Shown: piece after piece, positions 48,992 to 60,469 of the stretch
Layout of the letters: each line of letters starts with the position of its first letter
Numbering within the stretch: position 1 is the first letter of the stretch
NCBI GenBank assembly: GCA_015183035.1
Contig: JACZZP010000003.1
Span: 2,170,001-2,234,000 of the forward strand
DNA from: Meloidogyne chitwoodi
Taxonomy: Eukaryota; Nematoda; Chromadorea; Rhabditida; Meloidogynidae
DNA length: 64,000 bases
Direction: 5' to 3'
Made by a program: the position numbers and the translations under genes
The notes under the pieces: generated by a model
The model's input: only the letters and a program-made list of their open reading frames with translations
The model's database searches: none
Told to the model about the DNA's origin: nothing

Positions 48992-49414
48992 AAATAATTA
49001 AATTTATTTTTGGTTATGTTTAAAAAATAAATAAACAAAACATTTTCATTAAATTTATTTTTGACAATTTGAATAAAATATTTTTGCTTCTTTTTTATTT
49101 TAATTTTTTAACCAGCTTGGTATTAATTATTTAAATTATTATTTATATAACTAATAAATTTATTTAAAAAATCAGAATAGGCAGCATAAATTTTTTTTAA
49201 ATTAATAAATAAAAATTTCAATATTTAATTAACTTTCATTATATAAACAAAATGTGTGAATTTTACTAATCTTTTTTAGACTTTTTGCCATTTTTTTCAA
49301 ACAATTATATTTATAAATTATAATAAATTTAATCAAAATTTATTAGTCAATTAATTAAATTAAAATTAGTCAAAAGTTAATTTATTTAAATTATCTAGAG
49401 TGTGATATTCTTCT
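48992..49414. other. Spacer between convergent genes
   Basis: AT-rich and without coding sequence. It should contain the 3' ends and poly(A) signals of the NSF-like fragment (+) and the DHCR24-like gene (-). Confidence 0.5.
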
Positions 49415-51915
49415 CTAAAATGTCGTCCGATTTTCCAAATATACTTTTTCAAAAACTGAAGGAATAGCAACTTTACAGTCATATTTTGCACGGAGCCAAT
49501 CATAAAGTGATCCCTTTTTTAAAAAAAAAATTTAAATTAATTAAAAAAAGAAAAATTGATAAATAAAATTTACATCAAACATTTCCCAAAATTCTGCCGC
49601 ATTTTGTTGAGTATCTGAACATAACATTTGGAATCTAAAATTAAAAAAAAATCTCTTTTTTATTAAAAAAAAACACTTACCCTTGAATATCTCTCAAATG
49701 CCCCTCCAATGCCTTAATACTTTCAGCTATTGATGATTTTTCTTCTTCATTAAAACTTTTTTGAGTTAATTTTGGTTGTCCATAAATTCCAATATTTATA
49801 TAAATAATTCTAAGTCCATGTTGATTTCGTAAAAGTCCGGGATGAGCTGGCAAAGAAAAAGGGCATAACCAGAGAGGATATATCTAAATTTTTATTAAAA
49901 TTAAAATTTAAAAAAAAATAAATTAAATTATTCACCTCCATTTTATTATCAATAAATTCCAAAGTTTTTTGTAAATTAGTCAAAGGTACCATAATATTCT
50001 GTAAAATATGTTGTTTAGAATAAAGTTGACGAACACGTGAAGTTTTTGGAAATGGAAGAGAAATAGGCAAAAATATTCCAATAAGCCAACGAAAAGGAAA
50101 TAATGCCAAAAGCATAGATGGAAAAATTGAACGTAATTCCCAGAAAATAGAACGAGAATGACGAGAAAAATATTCTTTTGATGGAACATATTCTGTTTTT
50201 GACTATAATAAACAATAAAATTAATAAACTTATAAAAAGTTATTCTCTACAAAAAATCAGAAATTTTATCTTTTGATATTCAGATTTGTTAATATTTAAA
50301 ACAGAATAAACTTAAAAAATCATCAAATAATCAGAATTATTAAAAAATCAGAATTTCAAGAAATTAAAATCTATTAAATCAGAATTTTGAGAAATCAGAA
50401 TAACAAAAACTTGAATCAAAACATTGCATAAAAATCAGAATTTCTCCCAAACAAGTAATTTAAAAATCAAAACTTACTCCTCCTCGTTCCAATATATTCT
50501 TAACATGTAAATAAAAAAAAGGTTTGTACCATTTTCCAACATTATTTTTAAAATTTCTATCATTTTTAGGTATTTTATCAATAAAAGTTCCGCATATTAA
50601 AACTGAGCATTCCTTGTCAAATTGAATTGCTTCAATAAATTCATTTTCTGTTGTTCTTTTTTTCATAGAAATTGATTCTTCTATTCTTCCATTTAATTCT
50701 TTTATAGAAAAACAAGGTTGATAATTTAATCTTATATATGGAGAAGATTCACGAATTTTAATTGTTATTGATACAAGAAAACCAAGTGAACCGAGAGACC
50801 AGGGAATTCCAAAGAATATTGATTGATGAGTGCCTTCCTAAAAATTATAAAAATTTAATAAGGAATTTATTTCAAAAAATTACTTTTTCAGCAACAATTA
50901 ATTCCCCACTTGTAGTAACAATTTCATATGCCAAACAAATATGTTGAAAAAGCCCATTTTTTCCACTTGCAGAACTTATTCCAGCTAAATTTTAAAAATA
51001 AATTAATTTTTATTTATTAAAAATGATTACAAAGGCAATTACCTCCCAATACTAAACCTCCAATTTGTAAATCACCAATTTCTGGAACAACTGGAAGAGT
51101 ATAACCTAATGGTAAAAGAGCACGTTGTAATTGGTCAATGCTAACTTTTGGCTCAACACTCACATATTTTGAAGTAGTGTTTATCTAAAAAAATTAAATT
51201 AAGTTTGTAAACTTAAAAAATATTAATTGTTTCAAGAAAAAAATAATATTTAAAGTTATATTAATCATGTTTGTAATCTTAAATAAACTTGTTTTCATAT
51301 CAGAATTCTGATTTATTCACGATAGAAAAATTCTGATTTTTGATTTATTAAGTTCTGATTTTGTAATTTCAGATTTTTAAAATTCTGATTCTCAATTTAA
51401 ATTTTCAGAATTATATCTAAACTTTTGATTTAATTAAAATTTTGATTTTTTATTATTATGATTTTACTTACCTCCACAATATTACAGAGATTGTCTAAAT
51501 TAATCTTGTACATTCCTTTTTTATATTCTGGCCTAGTAAAACACATTTGCTGACAATTATCAAAGCCTGTTGTACACAATCTTTGTCGTTGACGATTAGG
51601 TTTACCTTCATTTAATTTATGCCATTTATTGATCTGAAATTTAAATTAATTTTTCTGATAATTTTACAATTATTTTTTTAATAATTTAATAAACACCTGT
51701 CTCTGAACTGCGGCAATCTTTCTTCCATGAGATCTTTGTCCAATTTTAATTTTTAATTTTAGCCAATCAAGGCGTATATTGAGTTGTCGACGAACAAATT
51801 CAATAGGTAAATGTATATAAAGCACATATAACCATCCAAAATTAAATACCCAAAGTCGGAAAAACCAGAAAAAGATAGCAGAGATACGATTAATAATTCC
51901 AGTGATTAAAAACAT
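49415..51915 (-). CDS. Delta24-sterol reductase (DHCR24/DIMINUTO-like), FAD-dependent
   Basis: Nine exons in consistent phase (minus strand): 51915-51697, 51633-51472, 51184-51043, 50984-50884, 50837-50478, 50202-49936, 49883-49681, 49634-49574, 49513-49415; 537 residues against 516 in human DHCR24. The N-terminus has a membrane segment (about residues 8-40), followed by the PCMH-type FAD domain (TLPVVPEIGDLQIGGLVLG, SSASGKNGLFQHICLAYE, GIPWSLGSLGFL). Further matches are GKWYKPFFYLHVKN, RHSRSIFWELR, YPLWLCPFSLPAHPGL and AEFWEMFD. Family members reduce the C24 double bond of sterol side chains at the ER with NADPH. Nematodes do not make sterols de novo but reduce the side chain while converting plant sterols, which would be its likely use. 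Introns 5 and 2 contain TTCTGAT-type repeats. The family call is firm; the substrate is inference. Confidence 0.92.
50240..50450. repeat. TTCTGAT-type repeats in DHCR24-like intron 5
   Basis: Several loosely spaced copies of AAAAATCAGAATTT, the complement of the motif in the zinc-finger gene introns, so in the same orientation relative to transcription. A similar cluster lies at 51295-51440 in intron 2 but on the other strand. Confidence 0.65.
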
Positions 51916-52495
51916 TTTTTAAAGCAAAAGGGAAGATGTCAGTAGAAATGATCAATAAATTAGTTGTTATGTTAGCTTTTTTGCTAAAATAAAAATAATA
52001 ATTTTTAATGTGCTAATGAACTTTAAATGCAACAAAACGAAAAGAAAAATTGATAGAGATAAGGCAGTTAAGGTCAGAAAAACGAAAAAAACACATAATA
52101 CTAAATTGTTGGAGGGCAATATTTTGGTAACAAAAATTGCTGATTTTATGAATTAAATAAATAGTCAATGAATTAAAAAATGAAACTGATTAACTTATCA
52201 ATAAAAAACGCACAAACAAGGACAAATTTAATTTATTTTTTTGTTAAAGAAAATAACCCCGACATTGGAAGAATAAAATATTTTGAGGAGAAATAAGTAA
52301 AGTTCCCTCTTATTGATTAAACTTTATTTTTTATCAAAAAAGTAGAAAGTGAAAAATAAGTAGAATGATGAAAAAACATTCAAAAATACAAAAGTGAAAA
52401 AATAGGATGAAATGTCACCTTATGGCTATTTTTTTTTAATTTAATACGAATTTATTCGCTCAAAATAAGTTAAAAAAATAAATTTATTTTTAAAT
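51916..52495. other. Spacer between two minus-strand genes
   Basis: 580 bp between the DHCR24-like start and the MOXD1-like stop, with no gene. The distance is larger than usual inside nematode operons, so separate promoters are more likely. Confidence 0.5.
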
Positions 52496-55400
52496 TTAAT
52501 CATTAATAGCTAAACATTCATCATTTTTAGAAATACTGCTTTCTATATTTTGTGCTTCCAAATCAGGTCTCGGAACTTTTGTCCAATTATTTGGATGTCC
52601 CTTAAAAATATTTTTTAAATAAAATAGTTAAATTAAAGTAAAAACGTTATGGTTAAATATTATTTTAAAAATTCTGATTCGGTTTTCCGGAAAAGTTAAT
52701 AATTCTGTTATTTCCGGAAAAGTTAATAATTCTGTTATTTCCGGAAAAGTTAATAATTCTGTTTTTTCAGGAAAAGTTAATAATTCTGTTATTTCCGGAA
52801 AAGTTCATAATTCTTTTATTTCCGGAAAAGTTAAAATATAATTTTTCTTAATTATAAACTTGCTTCAAATAATTGGCCTGAATGTTTCAGACAAGCAACA
52901 TTTAATTGTGAAACATGATAAAATTCACGTAATAACCCAATTTTTTCTGAATTCTGAAAATTAAAACATTTTTTAAAATATTTAAATAATTAATTAAATA
53001 CCCATTTAATTGATAAATATTTTTCTTGAATGGTAAGATGTTTTTTCATGTCGACACCTCTAAATATTATTAAAAATTTTATTTGAAATATTATTAAAAT
53101 TTTTTAACAATTTTGAGAAGAAAGCGTTCAATGAAAAATTAGAAACTGCTGATTTGCAAACTTCAATCTATTAAAAATAATTTTTAATTAATTTTAAATT
53201 AATTTAATAAACATCAGATGCAGGGTAGTAATGTATATAATTAACACACATTTCATCTTCAATTCCATAGCCACCCTTTTTATTAAAAAAAAATCAGAAA
53301 ATTATTTAAAAAAGAAATTAAAATTAAGTTTTTAAATTCACCCAAGTCCATTTTTTATGTTTGCGAGTTTCATATAAACATGTAGTGGCTAACACATCTC
53401 CCTTACAAATAAAAATAAATATTAATTTATTTAAAAACTTACAGGAAGTACATTAATGTGAGGATTTAAAGGTTGTATGTGTTGCCAATGTGGTGAATAA
53501 TGTTCATCTCTATTTATTTCACCAATTTTTCTTCCTTTTCTAAAATGTGAGGTAAACAGTTTTCGACCTGTTAGATGCGCATGAAGTTGAGAAGCGAATA
53601 TGTAAATTCCGTTAGAAGGTAACTAAATGAGGGAAAGAAAATTAAAATTAATTTTAAAAATAAAATTATTACTTTTTCTGTACACTCAGAAGGGCAAAAT
53701 CCTGTAAGAGGCCATGACTTCTGCAACGGAGGCACAGAGTTTGCATCAGAATAAATCAATCCCAATTCTATTATTCCAGCATCAAAAGGTCTCAAATGCT
53801 TAGTGAAGGTTATTCGAAGGCCAGAACTGTCATTATAGCCAGATAGAAGTGCAGGATTGTTGTAATGAATTTCTACCATTAAAAATGGGATAAAGCCGGG
53901 ACCTCCAAAAGGCATTCCTGCTTTTGGGGGAAATACAACTGGCTAAGTGGGAAAAAATAAAAATAATTTTAAAATAAAGAATTTATCATCCTCTAAATTT
54001 AAAATAAAGTAAAAACCAACATTTGCCCCCATTGACCACGCAGCTAAAACTTTAGAACAACTTTTTGCTTCTACAGGTTTTGAACTACTGCAATCACCAG
54101 AAAAAGGTTTTGTAGGAATTTGGCAGTGGAAAACTTCAAAATGATGAACAAATTGTTCATTGCCAGGAGTTATTACTGCTTCATACTAATTTTTTTAAAT
54201 TATTAAAATTAAATTAAACATTTTTTGGTGCCGGAGGAGCAATCCAAACAAGCAAAAAATCAAGTTCAAAACTTATCCCTAAATTTACCTTAATTGCATG
54301 ATGTTTGACACGTTTTATTTGTTCGGGCAATTCAACAATACTTAAATTAAAAATATTTTTAAAATTCTCTACTCTAAAACCTGCAATAATATGTAGTTAC
54401 TTGAGCAGGAATTTGAACAGAATTCGCACGGATTTCAATTGTTTGATGAATATTTATTTTTGTAGAATACTTAAATATTAATTAATAATAATTTTAAAAA
54501 AATTTGAGCGTAGTACGAGCATTGATACAACCAACAAGTTGTTGCACTGAAACTACCACCCAACCACCACCTCCATGGAATAAACATTTAACGCCCCGCT
54601 CATCCTCCATCAGACCTATTTTTTAGATCTATCCTCCTGAGCGCGCCAACGCCGCGGAAGCAGCTTAAAGTCTTGCATGAACGCTAAAGTAAATTCCATT
54701 GGGTAGTAGATTTATCAGAACTGACTCGAGAGTGCTCTACGCTCTCAACAATCTTAACTACACTCCACAATATTTTTTTCATTATTCAAATATATGTATT
54801 AATTGTAATTAATAAATAAAATATTAAATAGGTTGTAAAAGTACAGTAACACTTTTTCTCCAATTTTCTCTTTAAACTTTAAAATTAAAAGGGAAGGTCA
54901 TTTGAACACTAAAAATAGAGCGTACTCCTAAAAAAGGCCATTTGAGAGCCAAAAGATATTTCATAAAAAATGTACAAAAAATCTTATAAATAATTAAAAT
55001 AAACTTAAATTACTTTATTTCCAAAGTTTTCTAATCCAATAGTCAAAAGTTTAGTATATCTCATTTCATAAACCATCCCAATATCATTCAATGATTTTGC
55101 ATTCTTTTTAGTACTTGCAGCAAGAATAATATTGCTTGTCCCATTCTTTTAATATTAAAAAATAGAGAGAATGTTTTAATTTAAAAATTACATCAAATCT
55201 AAAATCTCGTGGATCACACGTTGTAAATTTTCTTTGGAAATTAAATATATTTTGTTGACCATTATTTTTAAAATTTAATAAAATGCAATCTTGTTTAATG
55301 TCCTTATGTAAAACTAAATGTTGATCTAACCATCCATCCAACTTTAAAAATAAATAAAATTTTTTTATAAATTTTTTTAATTTAAAGATTTTAAAAATTA

Positions 55401-55993
55401 ATAAATTCACCAATTTCTCTCTTTTTACTTGAAAAATACAAAAATCACTTCCTTCAAACTTTCCATGATCAGAAAAGCCTATTAAAACTGCAGAAAGATT
55501 ACTAGGAGAGTAATAAACTGTAAAATCAATTATTTGTTCTATCCAATCAACTGTCCATTTCATTTGTATATTTGCTGTGTCTGCTTTTTTAGATTTCTTT
55601 TGATACAGAAATGTCTATCTCATAAACTCACGTAGCATTACACACTCTCGCATTATCTCTACTTACATCCGGAAAAATTAAATGTTCCGGAATTAAGGTA
55701 AACAAATGGTGAGAGAGTATAATACACTGTATGGACAAATGAGAGAGACATTTATGGAAAAGAAAAGTTTTTTTAAATAGTACAGAAAAAGGTTATGTAT
55801 TTTTTAAATTTATTTTGTATTTTTTGTAATTACCAAATGTAGAATTTATCCACATATTTGATTCAAAATCTTCATTAAAATAATTTTTAAATTCATTTGA
55901 CCATCTTCCTCTACGCATAAAAGCTACCAACAAAATAAAAACAGTCAAAAAACAAAGAAATAGAGAATGCCAAAAAATAAGTGAATTTTGCAT
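52496..55993 (-). CDS. Copper type II ascorbate-dependent monooxygenase (MOXD1/DBH-like)
   Basis: Fifteen exons on the minus strand: 55993-55834, 55583-55411, 55341-55192, 55145-55014, 54469-54381, 54340-54289, 54185-54021, 53942-53673, 53622-53443, 53401-53342, 53275-53213, 53167-53109, 53059-53002, 52953-52860 and 52600-52496. About 602 residues, near the 613 of human MOXD1. An N-terminal signal anchor is followed by a DOMON domain (TVDWIEQIIDFTVYYSP, FSDHGKFEGSD, TTCDPRDFRFD). The two copper domains follow. CuA ligands are H266-H267 (FVHHFEVF) and H333 (EIHYNNP). CuB ligands are H411 and H413 (QLHAHLTGRK) and M486 (DEMCVNY). All are kept, so a secretory-pathway hydroxylase is plausible; the substrate is unknown. 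Exon 14 to 15 does not join in phase with canonical signals: a GT donor after 52860 would give a stop soon after 52600. The C-terminus is therefore uncertain. Intron 4 holds an insertion. Confidence 0.9.
52681..52832. repeat. Tandem repeat with TTTCCGGAAAA core
   Basis: Five to six units of about 27 bp (TTAATAATTCTGTTATTTCC then GGAAAAG) in intron 14 of the MOXD1-like gene. It is related in core to the array at 58958. Confidence 0.85.
54490..54780. mobile_element. Unclassified insertion in MOXD1-like intron 4
   Basis: A GC-richer block inside an otherwise AT-rich intron, with GGTTGGGTGGTAGTTTCAGT on the minus strand (A-box-like) and a GAGAGCGTAGAGCACTCTC palindrome near 54733-54751. It shares TTTAGCGTT with the block at 61075-61340. 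It could be a SINE. No ends or duplication are defined. Confidence 0.35.
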
Positions 55994-57100
55994 TTAAATT
56001 TTTTTAAAATAAATTTTAATTTTAAAGGAAACTCAGTTTTAGTATAGTGAATAAAAGAAAACCAAAAAATAAGTGTTACTTTGACATATTATGATTTTGA
56101 CAATCTGTCAAATACATAAAATATACAAACTTTAACAATTAAACGGAAATATGCTTGTTTTTCTTAAATAAAGCTTATTTAACAAAAAAAAGAAAATTAA
56201 AATAAATTAAATTATATTTTTTTCAATTTTTTCCTATTTTAAATTAATTTATTTGAAATCTATCAGAATTATCAAATGTTTATTTCAAAATTAAAATATA
56301 GTAATCCCTCAAATTAAATAAAAATATAGTAAATATTTTTATTTTCAAAAAGTGTATTTTTACCATTTTTAATGTAAACACGTGTGTAAGTTGAAATTGC
56401 CACGTGGAACTAACGTTAAGAAATAAAGTATTTCTTTTCTTTTCTTTTCTTTTCTTTTTTTCTTTTCTCTTTCTATTTTTATTTCTTTTTCTTTCTTATT
56501 TCATTTTTACCTAGTTGAGTCTATGAAAAATTTTTTGTTTAAACAAAATACTAACAATAAACTATATAATTTATTGACAGCCGCTATGTTATTGACAGAC
56601 GTTTTATCTATATTTCTCTGACAACTCGATGTATTTCTATGTTAGCCTACGAAAAAAAATTAAACAGTATCGACTGTTTACTCTCCTCTACTACTTTATT
56701 AAAAAGTCATTCACTTCCATTAAACCAGCTAGTTAGTTCTAAAGCTACTAGTTTTTGCTGTAAATTAAAATATAATAAATTATTTTTATGTATTTTTAAG
56801 GTTTATAACCTCTAGTTTATTCACAAAAATTATATGATTTTTATCAAACTATAAAAAATAAACAATTAAAATATAAAATCTTTCGAAAATTAAAATTTAT
56901 AGTTTGTTTTTTATTTAAATTAAAAAAGAATACATCATAATACACTACAAATTATGTATTCAATCTATTTTTTATTCTTTCTTTTTAAAACACTTTTAAT
57001 TGTCAAAACTTAAAAAAAATTTTTTTTAGCGTAAATTGAATAAATTTTAATATATTCTTTTTTAATTTACTTATTTCAATTCACAAAAAAGACGAAGAAA
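55994..57100. other. Divergent promoter region
   Basis: 1.1 kb between the starts of the MOXD1-like (-) and ATF4-like (+) genes. It contains two CACGTG sites (listed separately), a TTTTC microsatellite (about 56429-56470) and a strong TTTTTTTTAG acceptor ending at 57029. The acceptor could be the trans-splice site of the ATF4-like mRNA, giving a 71-base leader without an ATG. No coding sequence is convincing. Confidence 0.6.
56379..56406. promoter_or_regulatory. Pair of CACGTG (E-box/G-box) sites
   Basis: Two CACGTG hexamers at 56379-56384 and 56401-56406, 22 bp apart (about two helical turns), in the divergent promoter. CACGTG is the core for bHLH-leucine-zipper factors of the Myc/Mondo/TFEB type and for some bZIP factors. 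Two copies this close are unexpected in such AT-rich DNA. Confidence 0.45.
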
Positions 57101-58874
57101 ATGCATTCTCATACTATCCGTACTTCTTTAAAACAAGGACAAATGATTTTGGAGGGTTCACCAACTGGAGGAATAATAGAACAGGTTTAATATTTATCCT
57201 AATTTTGCTTAGAATTTTAAATAAAGTAAATGTTTATATTTAATGAGAACATAGAATGACACTTAACTTCATGAAACTAAATAATGTATTATATAATTTG
57301 TAGAAAATTAATGAAAATTTACGGATCGATATTTTTCATTTTATACAAACCAAAACTCTAATTTCCCTTTTTAGTTTAGTCCAATGGCGACCCCACTCAC
57401 TGTTCCAACTCCATTAGAGATATCTACTCCTTTTACTTCTTTGGAGTCGTCTCTTCCACATCATCAATTCCCTGCTACAAATCCTCCTATGCAACCGCAG
57501 TGCTTTAATCGACGCTATAATCAATCAAACTTTGAAAATAACTCCACAATGTGGACAACAAGTGTTGATGAACAGCAGCGACGTGATTCAGAATATCAAT
57601 TTGGAATGGTTCAAAATGGAACCGAAAGAGGAGGATCTGAAAGAGGAGGAAATGAGGTTTCTGTCAAAATTTTTCTTCTTATTCAATTTTTAGCCTTTCA
57701 ACTATTGGAGCATTGTCGCCGACGATACTTACATGGTCACCGGAATGGGAAGCATTGGTCGAGGAGGAGTTGAAGGAATGCAAGGAAGAAGTTATCCTCC
57801 ACCAGGAACTTCTCAAGGATATTCTGATTGGATCGCCAACTCTTCCACCGCTGCCAAAGCAGGAGTGAGTTGTTTATTCTTTTTTTAACATTTTTGTAAA
57901 ATTAAGGCCTCTCAGTGTTGTGTTTGTTGGGCCTGAGTCAGAGACTCGGGCTGCCGCCTCCACCAATTTTATTGAAAATGCCAACTTAATTTCTTTACCT
58001 TCACATTATGGGGATAATAGCACCAACTTTTCACATTCTAATTATATTCAACAACAACCAAATGAACAATGGATTGATGGAAATTTTGCTGATAATAACC
58101 ACCTTTGGCAGCAACAAGAAAATGATGGACAGCAATTCTTTGATTCAAAATCAAATTATCAGAATTATAATCATCAATTATTTGGCGGAGAAGAATATAT
58201 TGGAGATTTTGGATCTAACAATAAGTATGATTTAATTGTATTTTGCTTTTTGTTTATGTCCGTACCCATTTGATTCTCAGAACTTTAACATGGAAAACAG
58301 TTTTCGGATTTATATGAAAAATAAACATTGTAAGGCAACATATAAGTACTTAAGGCATTATGAAACTAGTTCACTCATTTATTAATTATTTAATTTTATT
58401 TTCACCATCTTTAGCACTATTCCAACAACTATTTCCTCTCCATCTTCTAGCGCTTTTGAGCCATTAAGTGTATGCTCCTCTGCTTGCACTACTTGGAGTT
58501 CTAATGGAGGTGGTGATTATTCTTCCTCACAAGATGAAATTTTTGAAGAAATTCAAAGAGAATGTGCTGAAATTGAACGTCGATCATTTTCTCGTTCACC
58601 ACTTGAAGAACAAAAGAAAACTAAAATATCATCAAAAACTTTAAAAGAACCACGAGCTGAACGTAAAAAAGAATTAAATAGAGTTGCAGCTACGCGTTAT
58701 CGTGAAAAAAAGAAAAAAGAAAGAGAAGAATCTTTTGGTGAGATGGGAATATTAGAAAGTAGAAATTTAACATTGAAATCAGAAATTGCAGCAGTTAGGG
58801 CAGAAATTAATTATTTAAGTGGATTGGTAAAGGAAATTAATGCTGTTAGGAGTACATCAATAAAAGCTAATTAA
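57101..58874 (+). CDS. ATF4/CREB2-type bZIP transcription factor
   Basis: Five exons: 57101-57184, 57375-57656, 57694-57864, about 57938-58224, 58415-58874; 427 residues. The C-terminal 75 residues form a bZIP domain. The basic region is RKKELNRVAATRYREKKKKE, whose N..AATRYR.KK signature is typical of ATF4 and its nematode relative. The zipper runs LESRNLTLKSEI...INYLSGLVKEI. Upstream residues are S/P/N/Q-rich and fit an activation region, with LWQQQENDG and Arg-Gly repeats (ERGGSERGGNE). The acceptor of exon 4 is ambiguous: 57938 keeps phase with a canonical GGA/GTGAGT donor. ATF4 factors drive amino-acid and stress-response genes and are usually controlled by upstream reading frames. The 3' region contains a TTTCCGGAAAA repeat array. 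It is divergent from the MOXD1-like gene. Confidence 0.9.
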
Positions 58875-58957
58875 TTATAAAAACGAGAGAGAAAAAAAGA
58901 AAAATGTCTGATATTTATATTTTTTGAAAGTTGTTTATGTATTTTGTATTGTTTTTA

Positions 58958-59090
58958 TTCCGATTTTTCCGGAAAAATATACTTAATAAATTAATTCTGA
59001 TTTTTCCGGAAAAATATACTCTAATAAATTAATTCTGATTTTTCCGGAAAAATATACTATAATAAATTAATTCTGATTCTACCGGAACTG
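58958..59090. repeat. Tandem repeat with TTTTTCCGGAAAAA core, 3' of the bZIP gene
   Basis: Four units of about 38 bp (AATTCTGATTTTTCCGGAAA then AATATACT and an AT linker). They combine the AATTCTGAT motif seen in introns with the palindrome TTTTTCCGGAAAAA. The array probably lies in the 3' UTR of the bZIP gene. Confidence 0.8.
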
Positions 59091-59752
59091 TTTAAAATAA
59101 TTGTATTTTTCTGGAAAGTTTAATATCTGTATTACATAAAAAATAATTTTAATCTTTTTCGGAAATTATAATTCATATTTCTTTTTTTCCTACAACCGTG
59201 TTTAACCCCTTTTCCTTTAATTTTCTTTATTTATAAAATTCGTTGGCATTTTATATTATTTTTGAGGCGGCACCCGATAATCTCTATCATTTATATGTAA
59301 TTAAAACAATATTTTAAAAATATTAAAAAAATTATTTTGACATTAGGAAATGTTCTGTATATTTTAAAATTTATTAGAAAGATGCGGAGATTATATAAAT
59401 TAAATTAGAAACTAATTTTTTTTTGAGAAATTATATTTTTAATTTTCATTTAAATTTAGTTTCCTTTTATTTTTTTAAAAACAGGAAGAATTTAATTTAC
59501 TTTTTCAGCAAAATTAAATTCCTCATTATTATATTATTTCAAATATTTTGTTTGATATAAATATATTGCAATTAGAAATTTTCAAAGAATTCATTAATTT
59601 TTCAAAATTGATAATATAATTATTTAAATTAATTATTTAAATTATTAATTTAAAATTATTAAAATTTTATTTTTAATCCTTAAATTAATTTTTAAAATTT
59701 ATCAAACTGGTAAGTTAATTAAAACTATAACCGGATATGCATACATTTTAGA

Positions 59753-60435
59753 GGCTACCCGACATATGCGGACCCGACATTTGCGGACCAATGGCGTTAA
59801 AAAAATTACCAAATAATTTTGAAAAATAATAATAAAATTTTTTATTCTTTATCAGGAAATGCCTTTTTCAAAGGTCAATAATAATTTTTAAAGTATTAAT
59901 TATTCGTCCCAATTATCAAAACCATTTTTCATCAAACGATATTGTATCGATCTTAAATGTTGTAGATATTGTTCTTCTGTTGGAAAATCAAATAGATCGA
60001 AGTTTGTCACAGTTCCTTAATTGCTCTATCGTTTGCAATATATGTTTTTTTTTCGCTTTTTGCTTCAAGGCCTAACGTTGGATCAAGTTCGTATTGACGA
60101 AGTTTATCCTCTGAAATCTGCTAGAGATGGAATTTCCCCACTTCCGATTCCCTTATTTTTTACCTCATTTTCCCGTTTCCAGTATTATTTTTTCCATTTT
60201 CCCAATCTAGTAACTGTTTATGTATGAATTGTTTATCGAAAGTTTTTTACAAACTTATTACCGTTACTTATTTAGAATAAACTCATTATTCGTTGAATAA
60301 GGCATATGGTAAAATGTTAATAATTGAAACATGTTTTTTATTATGTTTACACTTGTGTAATTTAACTATAATTTTTTTCACTATTTAGTCCGCATATGTC
60401 GGGTCCGCAAAAATCCTGTCCGGTGTCGCCCCACG
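59753..60435. mobile_element. Non-autonomous DNA element with CCGACATATGCGGAC ends
   Basis: The left end reads GGCTACCCGACATATGCGGA, then CCCGACATTTGCGGACC. The right end, opposite strand, has GGATTTTTGCGGACCCGACA and then TATGCGGAC. A possible 8-bp duplication ATTTTAGA flanks it (59745-59752, 60436-60443), though the outermost bases of the ends do not match well. Inside is a gene-like scrap on the minus strand. Confidence 0.65.
59900..60117 (-). pseudogene. Unidentified gene fragment inside a transposon
   Basis: On the minus strand an open stretch after a possible acceptor (60118) reads like real protein: EDKLRQYELDPTLGLEAKS, then TYIANDRAIKEL. It continues after a one-base frame change with TNFDLFDFPTEEQYLQHLR and NGFDNWDE before a TAA (59900-59902). 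Composition is far more protein-like than other frames here. I do not recognise the family. Likely a captured host gene 3' end, parallel to the p24 fragment at 42638. Confidence 0.5.
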
Positions 60436-60469
60436 ATTTTAGACAAGTAATATCGTGAAAATTTTTTTA

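Noticed and set aside
60021..60227. Plus-strand 68-codon frame inside the element at 59753
   Set aside because: The opposite strand carries the better protein-like reading, and this one is its shadow plus a T-rich tail.
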